DNA of 64,000 nucleotides from Pestalotiopsis fici W106-1 (taxonomy: Eukaryota; Ascomycota; Sordariomycetes; Amphisphaeriales; Sporocadaceae): NCBI RefSeq assembly GCF_000516985.1, contig NW_006917104.1, forward strand, positions 310,001 to 374,000, written 5' to 3'. A program made the translations under genes and the position numbers. This document shows positions 1 through 9,793 of this stretch, in pieces (the first letter of the stretch is position 1; each line of letters starts with the position of its first letter). The notes below the pieces were generated by a model, which saw nothing but the letters and a program-made list of their open reading frames with translations, was not told where the DNA came from and ran no database searches.

Positions 1-1633
1 CCGTCAAATCAATTGTCGCCATTTCTGTAGAGAGGCTGTTGGAGCGCCCAATCAATACTCTTGTATCAGGAAACCGTTGCCACCTTTGTTGGTGGGATAA
101 TGCACAAGGGTATGTTTGCGGAACTGGGCGAGTATTCAGAAGCTAAAATCTGTAACAAATGAGCTACTCATCCGACATGTCACCGTACCAAATATAAAAT
201 CGCCGTGTAGACGAGATGCAGCATCATGTAAATCATTCCATAATCGTTGCGGGTGTCGGCAAGATGAACTCAAATAACAATCATCTCGCAAATTTGCCCC
301 GACCTGCTGATGCCTTTGCAACAAGAATGAGTACCTCTGGGGCACATTCCTGGTCCGAACATCACTGTACCAAATACCCGCCGGCCCAGGCGACCGGAAC
401 TGTGGCGTCTTCCTGTTCCGGACTTATAGTGCTCGCTCCAGCGCCCCATCGATGCCTGACATCCATAACATCAAGGTACGTATTGAGGTAAATACATAAG
501 ATATACTGCCGAGGCTAATACGTTTTTCGAAGTCCGCATGGAAATAGCTCATTGACTGTTCGCTTCTCGGTTTCTTACCAACAGTCATCTGTCGATCACG
601 AAATGCCGTCCGTGAAATGCCTATAGCGTAATTTTGGCTCGTGGATGATGCCTGGCATGAAAACTGCTAAAGGAAGGCTTAACATCGCGACGATCTTGGC
701 CCTGACTTTACATGTGCGATAACTTTGGCACCGGCATCCTCAACAACAACGTCAAGTCAACCCCGAGCTGCGATCAGGAATCCTACTGCAATGGCTGGCC
801 TTGACACCAATCTCATTGTCCATCAGGTAACGGACATGCCAATCATATCTCTCTGTAAGCCAAAGTCCCGTAAAATCACTGGCTGTATTACATGAAAGGA
901 CACCAGCTACTTTATACATACAATGCAGCCGCCACGAAAGAACTTGTATTTCTGGCCATTGCCGAGTATTACAATCCCCTGTGCAGACTGCATATTCAGC
1001 TTGGAAAGGCTGCATATGAAAGGGTAAGAGGTCGAGAAGAATGTACGTTTTGGCGGTATTTGAGAATAGACATCTCTCTCTTACTCGTTCTTCCTTTCTT
1101 TGATTTTGAGTAAATTATAGCAATAACAATCAATTCGCAGTCTTCTGAGAGATAATACCGATTAATGCGACGCTATTGATTGGCCGTAGACTGCTAGGGC
1201 TGCTGTGCATTTCATCGGCGCCAGACGGTGTACCTATAATACTAGACTGCCGATCTGTTCGTTGGTCCTATGGTGCTTCGAGCTCCTGATATGTAGTCGA
1301 GCTCACGTAGGGCTGAGAAAGTCGACGTGATAGCTGAGGATGGAATCACAATTTTCAAATCGCTGCAAGACACCTTTGAGAAGAGGTCCGATATCCGGGT
1401 AGAAGTACCCGCGAGATATGGTGCTCGGCTCATTGGTCGTGTGTTCCGAGCTCGGCGTTGCACCGGCGTGGCCCCACATGTCCGTCGTTCTCCGCGTAAA
1501 GTTTCCATAAAGAACATTTCAATAAACACCTCTGAGATATGTAGAAACTTGAAATAAATACTAAACTATCTGACCTGAAGAAAGCCTGCAAATAATATAT
1601 CACCAGGAGAGTTTTCTCATCACAGCCGACACG
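1..1633. other. Left-edge intergenic stretch, no gene recognised
   Basis: Only short open frames (under 100 codons) occur on either strand and none resembles a family I recognise. No tRNA-like cloverleaf or clear repeat was seen. The last few hundred bases probably contain the promoter of the gene starting at 1634. Confidence 0.5.
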
Positions 1634-2737
1634 ATGACTTTTACGGTTCTCTCCGATAACGATGTCAAGCATATACTGAGGAATCTCACTCAGAGTGACA
1701 CCTCTACTCTCGTCGAGGCACTTGAGAATGCACTGGTCAGGTATTCCAGCCAGGGCGAGCAGCAGTATCAACCTCATCGTGCGGTAGTTTCCCGGCCCGA
1801 TGGCCAAGTCAGTTTGTTCATGCTGGCCACGACTGAGCAGTCCATTGGCGTCAAGATTGTCGGCATCGCTCCGGCATCAAAATTGACCAGCGCCGACCCC
1901 AACGTAGCTCCTCCACCTGCGCTACGGAGTGCTCTCACCCTCTGCGACGCCGAGGGCCAAGCCATTGGCGTGCTCAACGCCGCCGAGCTCACCGCCTTCC
2001 GGACTGCACTGGGTTCCATGCTTCTCTTTCGGCTGCGGAAAAATGTACAAAACCTTGTCGTCTTTGGAGCGGGAAAGCAGGCACTGTGGCACATTCGCTT
2101 GGCCATTCTCCTGCAGGGCGACAAGATCAAGAACATCACTGTCGTCAATCGATCACAAAAAAGAACAGAGGCACTGTTTGACGATCTCCGTGGCGAAGCT
2201 CAAGCCCCTTGGCCTTCACACATAAGCCTGAAAGCTTTTCAGGACGGGACTGACGATTTGGAAAGCCTCGTACAAGAGGCAGATGCACTCTTCTGCACTA
2301 CACCGTCCACGAAACCTCTCTTTCCTACCATCTTTCTCTCGTCCGAGATTGCAAGAAAAAAGACGCGGTTTATTTCTGCCATTGGATCGTACCGCCTAGA
2401 CATGGCTGAGATTGACCCAGAACTTCTCAAGGACATTGTTGATATTTCGGGCTCATTTGCGAACCAGGTCTGGGAAGGGTATATTACTGTCGACACTCGC
2501 GATGGATGCTTGCAGGAGGCTGGAGAGCTGGTTAGTGCAGGCATAGACCCCAAGAAGATGCTCGAGGTTGGAAATATCTTCGAGGGCAAACTGGAACCTG
2601 CTCAAAAGGAGTGGCTCGAATCAGGATTCGTCATGTACAAGAGCGTTGGTGTCGGTGTCATGGACATTGCGATTGGGCAGGCATTGTTGCAGCTCGCACC
2701 TTCGAAAAATGTCGGCATGAGCATGGAGAGCTTCTGA
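1634..2737 (+). CDS. Ornithine cyclodeaminase / mu-crystallin family protein
   Basis: An intronless 367-aa protein of normal family length. Members are NAD(P)-dependent; they either deaminate L-ornithine to proline or reduce cyclic ketimines. The Rossmann motif is clear at residues 145-153 (GAGKQALWH). The substrate-side Lys of the family is visible in IGVKIVG (K74), and the LTAFRTA segment carries the conserved Arg (R123). No signal peptide or membrane segment is seen, so it is probably cytosolic. The ATG at 1634 is the first in frame and lies where the conserved N-terminal helix begins. Fungal relatives include PrnX-like proteins of proline-use clusters, but no other proline gene is nearby; the next genes are a GFA protein and quinate genes. 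The family call is firm. The true substrate, an amino acid or a ketimine, cannot be told from sequence. Confidence 0.85.
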   Translation: MTFTVLSDNDVKHILRNLTQSDTSTLVEALENALVRYSSQGEQQYQPHRAVVSRPDGQVSLFMLATTEQSIGVKIVGIAPASKLTSADPNVAPPPALRSALTLCDAEGQAIGVLNAAELTAFRTALGSMLLFRLRKNVQNLVVFGAGKQALWHIRLAILLQGDKIKNITVVNRSQKRTEALFDDLRGEAQAPWPSHISLKAFQDGTDDLESLVQEADALFCTTPSTKPLFPTIFLSSEIARKKTRFISAIGSYRLDMAEIDPELLKDIVDISGSFANQVWEGYITVDTRDGCLQEAGELVSAGIDPKKMLEVGNIFEGKLEPAQKEWLESGFVMYKSVGVGVMDIAIGQALLQLAPSKNVGMSMESF

Positions 2738-3244
2738 GCAGCTTCATTATGTATATTCATATATATCCAAGATCATTCCTCATATTATCACGAGACTTCA
2801 TTTACAATTACAATCCGAAAAAGTCAAATTTCCAGTTAATCTCGGATCGAAGCCTCCAAAGTCATCGCAAGCTTCCCAGAAGAAACAATGCTTGCAGCGC
2901 TTGTCAGGTCATTGGCCATGTAAAGATCCTCAACCAATCATGGAACAGCCGCACGAATCATATTATGATCAGGCATTAGACAATCGCCAATTGGAGTATG
3001 GCCTCATTTAAGCCATAACTGCCCAAGGTAGTTTTCAAGCAATGAATTTGACGGCAAAGCTTGCTTACGAAACAGGTGCACTGCATCACATCACTTCACC
3101 CAAGTTGTACGGTGTCAGGAGGGAAACTCTTCAATAAACGAACATAACCGAACATATGGAGGGCTCACTGGAAATTGTACAAAGTTCGGGATTTCTCTGT
3201 GTCGTGTTGAATTCAAATAAGACTCTGCTTCAAGCTGACCCCTC
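2738..3244. other. Intergenic, convergent 3' ends
   Basis: This lies between the stop of the cyclodeaminase-family gene and the stop of the GFA gene on the opposite strand. It should hold two 3' UTRs. No coding signal was seen. Confidence 0.5.
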
Positions 3245-4312
3245 TCACAACTCACCGGTCAAAGCATGACCGTATTTTGCCATGCTCCAGTCCTTGAAGC
3301 CCTGAGCGAGTGACTTGGCAAAGTCCTCATCGTACCGTAAACCACTGTTGACGGCGCCAATCTGTCCTGCCTGCCATGTCAACCATTCTTCAGCCCTTGT
3401 ACCTTCAGGTGCCCTGAGTATACCCACTGCGACATCCACAATATTCTGCCGCACGGTCGGACGTCGTTCGTCGCACGAGTAAAAGACGGTGGCGCCGCAG
3501 ACACCGCAAAAAGACCTGAGCACTCCCGGCGAGGACACAAAGGTCTTCATGGTGCCGAGAATCAGGTCAGGTCCAATCTTTGGCTCACAAAAGTCCAGGG
3601 GAACAAATGTCCACGAAATGACGTGAGCGCCACTGACTAGACGGCAGTCGTCGCACGCGTCAACGGTGCCCACCCACTTGCTCTTGTCCACCGGAGAGAC
3701 AAAACCGGCCATGAATGCGTCACTAACTACCTCGTCCGTAGGCCGAGGAATCGTGAATGAAACTCCTCCGCAGTGGCACTGCGCCCTAAGTCTATCTTCT
3801 CCATTAGGACCATGTTCCGCCTCGGAGTGCTTGGGCGCCGCAGAACCGTTGTCGGGATTCCAGATCTTTAGCTCCCGGTCGCCAATCTTGGGAAGCCACT
3901 CATTCAGGCCACCGCCCAAGGCTGACTCGGTCAAGACGTGAGATCTGAATTGGAATACGCCTTCATTTTGAGCAAACAGGGACGTGGAAACGACCCAATT
4001 GCCATCCAGTGACGAGGCGTCACCCATGTGGCAGCCACATGTCGAGCAAAAGTATCGAATATTTTGAGATGCTGCAAATCGGTATGGTGTGAGCTTGTCG
4101 AGGCCAGAAGGGGCAACGAACTCTGGGCTAACACCATTAGGTAGCTGTGCGTGAAAGGTGGCAAGAGTTCCGTGAGTCCAGCGACAAATGCTACAATGAC
4201 AAATGTGAACACCAAGCGGGAGTTCCGAGGTCTTGAGTGTGAGTCTGTAGTGAAGTGATTTGCAGTAGCAGGAAGCCTCAATTACCGTTGTTCCCTCCTC
4301 GCTAGCGGCCAT
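3245..4312 (-). CDS. Tandem two-domain GFA (glutathione-dependent formaldehyde-activating / CENP-V) protein
   Basis: A 355-aa intronless protein with two GFA-type zinc folds in tandem, roughly residues 10-145 and 175-320. The first shows the Cys pairs CYC (15-17), CHCSIC and CSTCGC. The second shows CHCGG, CDDC and FCGVC. These cysteines bind zinc in the family. Most fungal GFA proteins have a single domain; two-domain versions of about 350 aa exist. I start at the ATG at 4312, ten codons before the first zinc motif. The frame stays open to another ATG at 4537, but that extra 75-residue segment looks non-conserved and is likely 5' UTR. Bacterial relatives act on S-hydroxymethylglutathione, but most fungal members have no proven substrate, so a glutathione-linked or thiol-adduct role is only a guess. 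The neighbour on the same strand is the dehydroshikimate dehydratase. Confidence 0.8.
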   Translation of the reverse strand: MAASEEGTTVIEASCYCKSLHYRLTLKTSELPLGVHICHCSICRWTHGTLATFHAQLPNGVSPEFVAPSGLDKLTPYRFAASQNIRYFCSTCGCHMGDASSLDGNWVVSTSLFAQNEGVFQFRSHVLTESALGGGLNEWLPKIGDRELKIWNPDNGSAAPKHSEAEHGPNGEDRLRAQCHCGGVSFTIPRPTDEVVSDAFMAGFVSPVDKSKWVGTVDACDDCRLVSGAHVISWTFVPLDFCEPKIGPDLILGTMKTFVSSPGVLRSFCGVCGATVFYSCDERRPTVRQNIVDVAVGILRAPEGTRAEEWLTWQAGQIGAVNSGLRYDEDFAKSLAQGFKDWSMAKYGHALTGEL

Positions 4313-4906
4313 TTTGAAGCTCGGTGGTAATGTGAAGCTTGGATATGAGTTTGGGAGGGAAAGGGTTGGCAGAATATAGGAGGAGAGATATTGACAAGAG
4401 GCATACCTCTTCTCACTTGGCCATTTTAAGGTTGAACATGAAAAGCGTCTTTGGAATTCTCCTGGTCCCATTCGCTCATCATTCCAGGCATCAATGCCCA
4501 GCTCATGAACTAAATTGCGGGGAAACCTCAGCTTCATGGCCGAGAGTATAAGTTAATGGGCCCGTGCGACAGCCTATACTGGCTCAAGATAAGAGATGGC
4601 AGGGAAACTAGGTTTTATATCATAGATTTGTCTGGAATTGATCTTGAATATAATGCTTTCTGTGTAAGACTTTAGTAGATCTGCGATTGAAGACCATTTT
4701 AAGTGATTATTTGAAAATGACATAAATGGGTGCCTTGGTGAACACATAACCATGACTGCTCGGTCATGTTGCCATTTGAAATCATGGAGAAGAGAGGAAA
4801 AAGTAATTTCCTCCCTAGCCTTCGAATTGCTTTTTTGTAAAATTCAGCGCCAGATGGATTTTTAAGATATTCTCATCCAATTGGTAAAGTAGGTAACTTA
4901 GGTACT
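4313..4906. other. Intergenic / promoter of the GFA gene
   Basis: This separates the GFA start from the 3' end of the dehydroshikimate dehydratase gene; both read leftward. It is AT-rich with no supported coding content. Part of it may be the GFA 5' UTR. Confidence 0.45.
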
Positions 4907-5929
4907 TTATTGATGAAGCTCTAGTCTCTTGCAAAGCTTCCCCCAAGCCGCCATACCACGCCGCGCATGCTCGTCAGGAACATGTTGACCCTCTTCGGCC
5001 ATGGTCCTGGAAAACAACTCCATGGATACGAACCCCTTGTAGCCCAGTTTGTGAATGATGGTCTTGGCAACCTCTTCAACCGGCAAGTATGCGCCGCGAT
5101 CCTCCTCATACATGAATGTTCTCGCGTTTCGTGACCACATCATTCGGGCCGGATTGCCCTCGACGTGGTACGGATGGCCCGCTACCAGCGGGGCACTCAG
5201 GCGCTCAGCATCGACAACCTGTATGTAAAACACCTTGGAAAGGTCTATCTCGCGGACCATTCGCTCGAGCGAGGCGCTCAGGTCCGCATCCGCATTGGGT
5301 GTCTTGCCCGTTGGCGAGGCCGGGTCAGCCCAGACGCGACCGGCAATGTTAAAGGTGTCGAGGCAGAGGCCAAAGTTGGGACGGTCCACGCGCTGCACCA
5401 TGTCCCAGGCCTTCTCCCACGTGTCGTTAAAGGTGCTCCAGCAGAGATTCTCGTAGGCGTAGCGCACGAGAGGATTGTGCGCGGCGCCCATATCAGCTAG
5501 CTGCCTGAGATCTGCCGCGTGCACGTCCAGGTCGTCGGTGAGCTGTTCCGCGGGCAGAAAGTTGCCCGGGATCTGTATAGTGTCGGTATGTAGTTCGTCG
5601 GCAAGGAGTAGCCACAACTTCATCTTTTCAATGAGCTTGGCGTGCTGTTCCCTATCCTTGAGACCCTCATAGAACAAGAATGGTTGTAATCCTATGATCT
5701 CGAGGTTGTGCTTTTTACAAACTGCATAGGCTTCACGAGCAGCTTCAAGGATGTGCTCATTGGAGTAATCATCGCTGCCGGTCTTTTTACGAGCCAGGTA
5801 TTCCAAATCTTCGTAAAATATCTCCATTCCTTTGAACCCTGCTTTTGCAGCCTGTTCCATTTTGTAATGGAAATCGTGTATCCATGCCCGCCCAAGCGAG
5901 GCACTCATGATTGCTGGTTGGTATGACAT
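4907..5929 (-). CDS. qutC: 3-dehydroshikimate dehydratase (sugar phosphate isomerase/epimerase fold)
   Basis: A 340-aa intronless protein of the xylose-isomerase-like TIM-barrel family, close in length and layout to fungal QutC/QA-4. It converts 3-dehydroshikimate to protocatechuate, the step that drains shikimate-type acids into ring catabolism. The N-terminus has the typical MSASLGRAW start. Likely divalent-metal ligands are E160 (YENLCW), D191 (LCLDTFN), Q237 (YIQVVDAE) and E304 (SMELFSR), matching the Glu-Asp-Gln-Glu set of the family. No signal peptide is seen, so it should be cytosolic. The start is the only ATG in the N-terminal region (5929); the frame runs further upstream only from non-ATG codons. 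It lies downstream of the QutR-type repressor on the same strand and near the QutA-type activator, so induction by quinate is likely. The function call is strong. Confidence 0.93.
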   Translation of the reverse strand: MSYQPAIMSASLGRAWIHDFHYKMEQAAKAGFKGMEIFYEDLEYLARKKTGSDDYSNEHILEAAREAYAVCKKHNLEIIGLQPFLFYEGLKDREQHAKLIEKMKLWLLLADELHTDTIQIPGNFLPAEQLTDDLDVHAADLRQLADMGAAHNPLVRYAYENLCWSTFNDTWEKAWDMVQRVDRPNFGLCLDTFNIAGRVWADPASPTGKTPNADADLSASLERMVREIDLSKVFYIQVVDAERLSAPLVAGHPYHVEGNPARMMWSRNARTFMYEEDRGAYLPVEEVAKTIIHKLGYKGFVSMELFSRTMAEEGQHVPDEHARRGMAAWGKLCKRLELHQ

Positions 5930-6525
5930 TGTTTTGGGTTGGAATTGGGAGGAATCTGTCGCATGTAATTTGACCGAGGAGTGTGACGGTATCACCAGAG
6001 ATGCCGGTCAACACTGACCAATTTAAAGCAGAACCAAAACGAATAGTAATGTATACCTAGGTTGGAAAGAATACAGCTTACCTAAGTCTTGGCTCTTGGA
6101 GGCGCGGGGCAACACCATTTCACAAATTGGGTCACCGGCAGAGCTCTTTGCCTATGGCTGGGTGATGGACTTCCCGATTGATCGGCGCTATAGTAGAGCG
6201 CCCAACCAACCAAACTGGCTCCACTTGCAGACGGGTTGGCGGTCACAGCGCCCCGATTATAGGTGGCTCCATGCTGTGGTAATTCTTTCACTGGAATTTG
6301 GACATGGCCGAGGCGGGTGTTACATTATTATTTCCATATATGCGTCTTATCCTGACTATGTATATACATTGCGCAAGGTCTACGATCCGACATTGGAGCC
6401 TAGAATCCAGCACGCTTTTACAAACCGCCAGTTTTTACCACGAGAGAATTTTCTTTGTAGTTCGTAAAGGGGTCATCAACCATACCAATTTTGACGCTGT
6501 TCGCCATCTTTTAAACGTCATGGAA
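5930..6525. promoter_or_regulatory. Upstream region of the dehydroshikimate dehydratase gene
   Basis: About 600 bp lie between the dehydratase start and the 3' end of the repressor gene. A small inverted repeat (GGCGCT, 7-nt loop, AGCGCC) lies near 6184-6202. I searched by eye for the quinate-activator consensus and found no good match here. No coding content is supported. Confidence 0.45.
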
Positions 6526-9184
6526 TCATGGAATTTGATTCGAGTGCGCGCTTATAGACGGGTAGATTCCCATCCTAGACTTGCTGGCACGCTTGGCTGC
6601 CACGGATCTCATGACATTCTGTGGCGCCTTTACGCCGGTATACAGCTCAAATTGAGCTATGCCCTGTTCTGGAAGAACCTGGAGGCCATTTACTGCTATC
6701 CATCCTCTGTTGTTTATCGCTCGGACTTGTTGAAGAAATGGCGTGTCGATCGGGTCGTAGGCAAGCTTTGCAACGTTAGAACCTCTTTCACTTGCGATTT
6801 TGAATGGGACATGGGATACACACCTCAATGGCTACACCTCCAGTATTGCTCTGGAGCCAAGATGGAGGCAGACTCGAATCAATCAATTTGCCATTCTTTT
6901 CCAACGCGGGAATGCAGCTTATAACCACTGCAGGTGGATCAAAACTAGACGGCCAGGCGTCTTCCATGGTGGGGATCACATGTACGGTGGACGGCCCGAC
7001 ATATTCGACATCACCATCGTCTAAGATCGACCCCTCGCGCGATGATGGAGGACTGCAGTACGCCAGATTTAGGCTCTGGATGGCGAATTTCTGCTGGCTG
7101 AATTGGGTTACGAGCCCTTCTGCATTCCTCAGGGTGCGATTGTACACAAATATATGCTTGATACCCAATCTGATCATGGCGTAGATTGCTGCCCTGGCCA
7201 TACCGCCACCACCAATGACGAGGCCAGTTGTACGGCTTTTGACCGTGTTGATGGGTGACAGATTCCCCCGAATGCAGGTATGAATGCCGATCCAATCTGT
7301 GTTGTCCCCGAAAAGAGCAACCACAGCGCCTCGCTTGTTGCGGCTCAAGACGGATCGCAACTTTCTGTCTCGGAGAGGAAGCAAGGTGTTGACGGCACCA
7401 ATTGCCTGTGCTTCCGGACTGAGATAGTCGACAATGGAAATGACTTCCTTTTTGAATGGCATTGTTATACTCGCCCCACCAAAGCAAGGGTCATGGACCA
7501 TCTTTCCCAAATCCTGCAACGTGCCCGTTTGAATACCAAAGTACTCGTGTGGTATTGAGCAGAACCGGAACGCAGCGTTGTGCATTTCTGGTGACGCAGT
7601 ACGGAAAACCTGTGAGCCAAAGACAAAGAAATGCATCTTTTCCAATATGAACGAAGAGTATAACGCATTCTGCGCTTCTTGCACAGTCAAAACCCATGGA
7701 GCTGGCGGTTCTGAACTCTCGCGGATGAGTTTGTGTGTCACTGGAGTCAGAACCGAGTTGGTAAACACCGACCTGCGCCCAAGAGACTCGGTGTTGAATG
7801 CTATAAGCTTCATCTTAAAGTTTGGAGATTGATGGAATTGTTCAGCAAACATTTGCATGGCAAAGTTGTCGTTGGGATCTCGGGCAGGTTGGCAAATCCG
7901 TACAAGATCGCAGCCGAGTCCCTCGGCTGTTTCGACGATGTGCATGCGAGCGACCAACTTCCAAGCATCTGGCTGTGGATTTGCATCATAAAAGTGACCA
8001 ATAATTCTCGTAGAGCCCTTGTTCCCGAGCAGCACCTTGTGGCGGTCAAGGTTGTGTTGGAGATCTACCACCACGTATTCCGGAGCTAGACGAAGCAGGT
8101 GCTGCAGAAGCTGAAAGTAGGACCTTTCTAATTGAGAAACCTCCAAAGAGTTATGACCCGAAGACTGCTGCGAGGGCGAAAGAAGATTCAGTACCACGGG
8201 CAGTCTTATATTTCGCCGAAGCACGTAGTATTGTTTCGTGACGTAGTTGAGCAAGGCGTGTTCGTCAATACCCCCTTCTTGCCGCTTGCTGACTTTTAAC
8301 AAATGTGGCAACTCCATCGCCAGCTCGACTGCGTCAGCTATTACGCCTTCCCTCCGCAGCGATGGAGCTATTGAAGAAACCAGAGATATGGGTACAGTCA
8401 AGGCATAAGTATAAGGCTTGAATTCTGGAGAGAGGTAAGAGAGCGAGTGCCGCGCATCCCGAAGACGCAGTCTATCGGTACCACATCCGATATTGTCGAG
8501 CATGTTGAGGAAGTCCTCCTCTACGTGCTTTAAGACCAACGTTGAGGGGAGTGAGATGCCCACGTACTCTTCTTCTTGACCATCTTCCATGTCAAGGTTC
8601 GTCGATGGGGGCTGTGATAACTCGGATAGATTGTAGAACTCGAAATTCGACAGCGATCGATAGATTGGCCCTGCTAGAAGTTCCAAGTGCTGAATGGCAG
8701 CACAGTTATTTGTTCGTAAGTGGCGGGTGACTTCGGCAGTATCACGAATCACATAGATGACCGGATGGGACTTGGCAAAATGTCGAAGCAGCTCTTGCCC
8801 GGTGCCCTCTACCGACCCTGGCCCGCACACAATGACGGAATTTGTGGGATATTCATGAAGCAGAGAGCGCATCAGGCCGACTTCTCGCTTCCGATACTCG
8901 TCGTGGCCATGAGCTGCGGCAAAGGCCGCTCTGGCCAAACCAGTCGTCGCCAGAAAATGCTTGTCCATATCAATCAGACGAAATCCAAGGGCGACCGAGG
9001 CAAGAAAGCCAAGGCTCGTCTTGCCGGTGCCCCGGATGCCTAAAATGGCTATGGAGGCATCTCGAGCGAAAGACCGTGGGGCGCCATCGTGATGGCATGT
9101 AGCGTTTGGCCCGACTCCAGGCCCATCGGTAACGCTCTGCGAACGTGGATAAGACGGTGAACCTGATCTGGATGTCACAGACAT
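6526..9184 (-). CDS. qutR: QutR/QA-1S-type quinate pathway repressor (AROM-derived pseudoenzyme)
   Basis: Exons run 9184-6824 and 6765-6526; the 58-nt intron (6823-6766) joins GGVAIE to LAYDPIDTP in phase 0. The product is 866 aa. It is collinear with the last three domains of the pentafunctional AROM protein: shikimate-kinase-like (P-loop G49-T56), type I dehydroquinase-like (about 255-515) and shikimate-dehydrogenase-like (about 517-866, ending in the typical GLQVLPEQGIAQF segment). This is the layout of fungal quinate repressors QutR and QA-1S (about 900 aa), which bind the activator when quinate is absent. In the dehydroquinase-like domain the Schiff-base Lys is replaced by Arg (R429 in GCDLVRI) and the catalytic His position reads Tyr (Y399). 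The kinase GGG motif reads GPG. These losses fit a sensor, not an enzyme. The first ATG in frame is 9184. It is head to head with the activator gene. Confidence 0.92.
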
Positions 9185-9793
9185 TGTAGAGCAGACATCC
9201 AGAGAGAGCTCAGCATGCTGAAAGCAGAATCCTTGGGGACTCGAGACGCCTTTGAGACTTGCAATCAATCCAGCAGAGAGGGTGCGCTAAGATCTAGGAA
9301 TGTCGATTCTCCGAGGTCGATTTCCGTAAAGAGTGAGAGCGCTGGAGTAACCCGCCCTGCAGGGACCTACCAATGGAACCAAGATCGTTCCAGCGGAGCC
9401 CAAGCCACCACTCGGCAGTGTTGTGGGGTGAAATTTGGGGTCGTTTCTCCGGGTAAAAGCATAGCCGAAGTGCTGCCCAGACTGGTTTGATGCTAGTACC
9501 CATCAATTACCACCATTGACTTTCAACCCCACGGGGAACCTGGGAGAGTTTGAGCTGAGGCTTAGGGGTCCTGCGAGTCTTTTAGACGATCATCGACTTA
9601 CCTACTCCCCCCTGCCATATCGCGGGTATCACGACAAAGACGATCCAAGGGGTTGTCAAGAGTCAACGGAAAGGACATGCAAGCAAGATCAGCCAACGAC
9701 CTCACTCTGTTGATGCAGTTGAGGAGCCTGTTTACCATACGACAAGCCAAGCTTGCCTCTAATAAGCAATTCTAGTTGCTTTGTCGTTCGACA
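9185..9793. promoter_or_regulatory. Shared bidirectional promoter of the repressor and activator genes
   Basis: This 609-bp gap separates the divergent ATGs of the QutR-type (9184, minus) and QutA-type (9794, plus) genes. It contains one near-match to the quinate activator binding consensus at 9451-9466. The arrangement would allow the activator to control its own repressor. Confidence 0.6.
9451..9466 (+). promoter_or_regulatory. Candidate quinate-activator (QA-1F/QutA-type) binding site
   Basis: The 16-mer GGGTAAAAGCATAGCC agrees at 13 of 16 positions with GGRTAARYRYTTATCC, the QA-1F consensus as I recall it. The left half is perfect through position 7. It lies roughly midway between the divergent regulator genes. 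It is a sequence match only. Confidence 0.4.

Noticed and set aside
6298..6924. A 208-codon plus-strand frame downstream of the repressor
   Set aside because: It overlaps the conserved last exon and intron of the repressor on the other strand and has no recognisable protein features.
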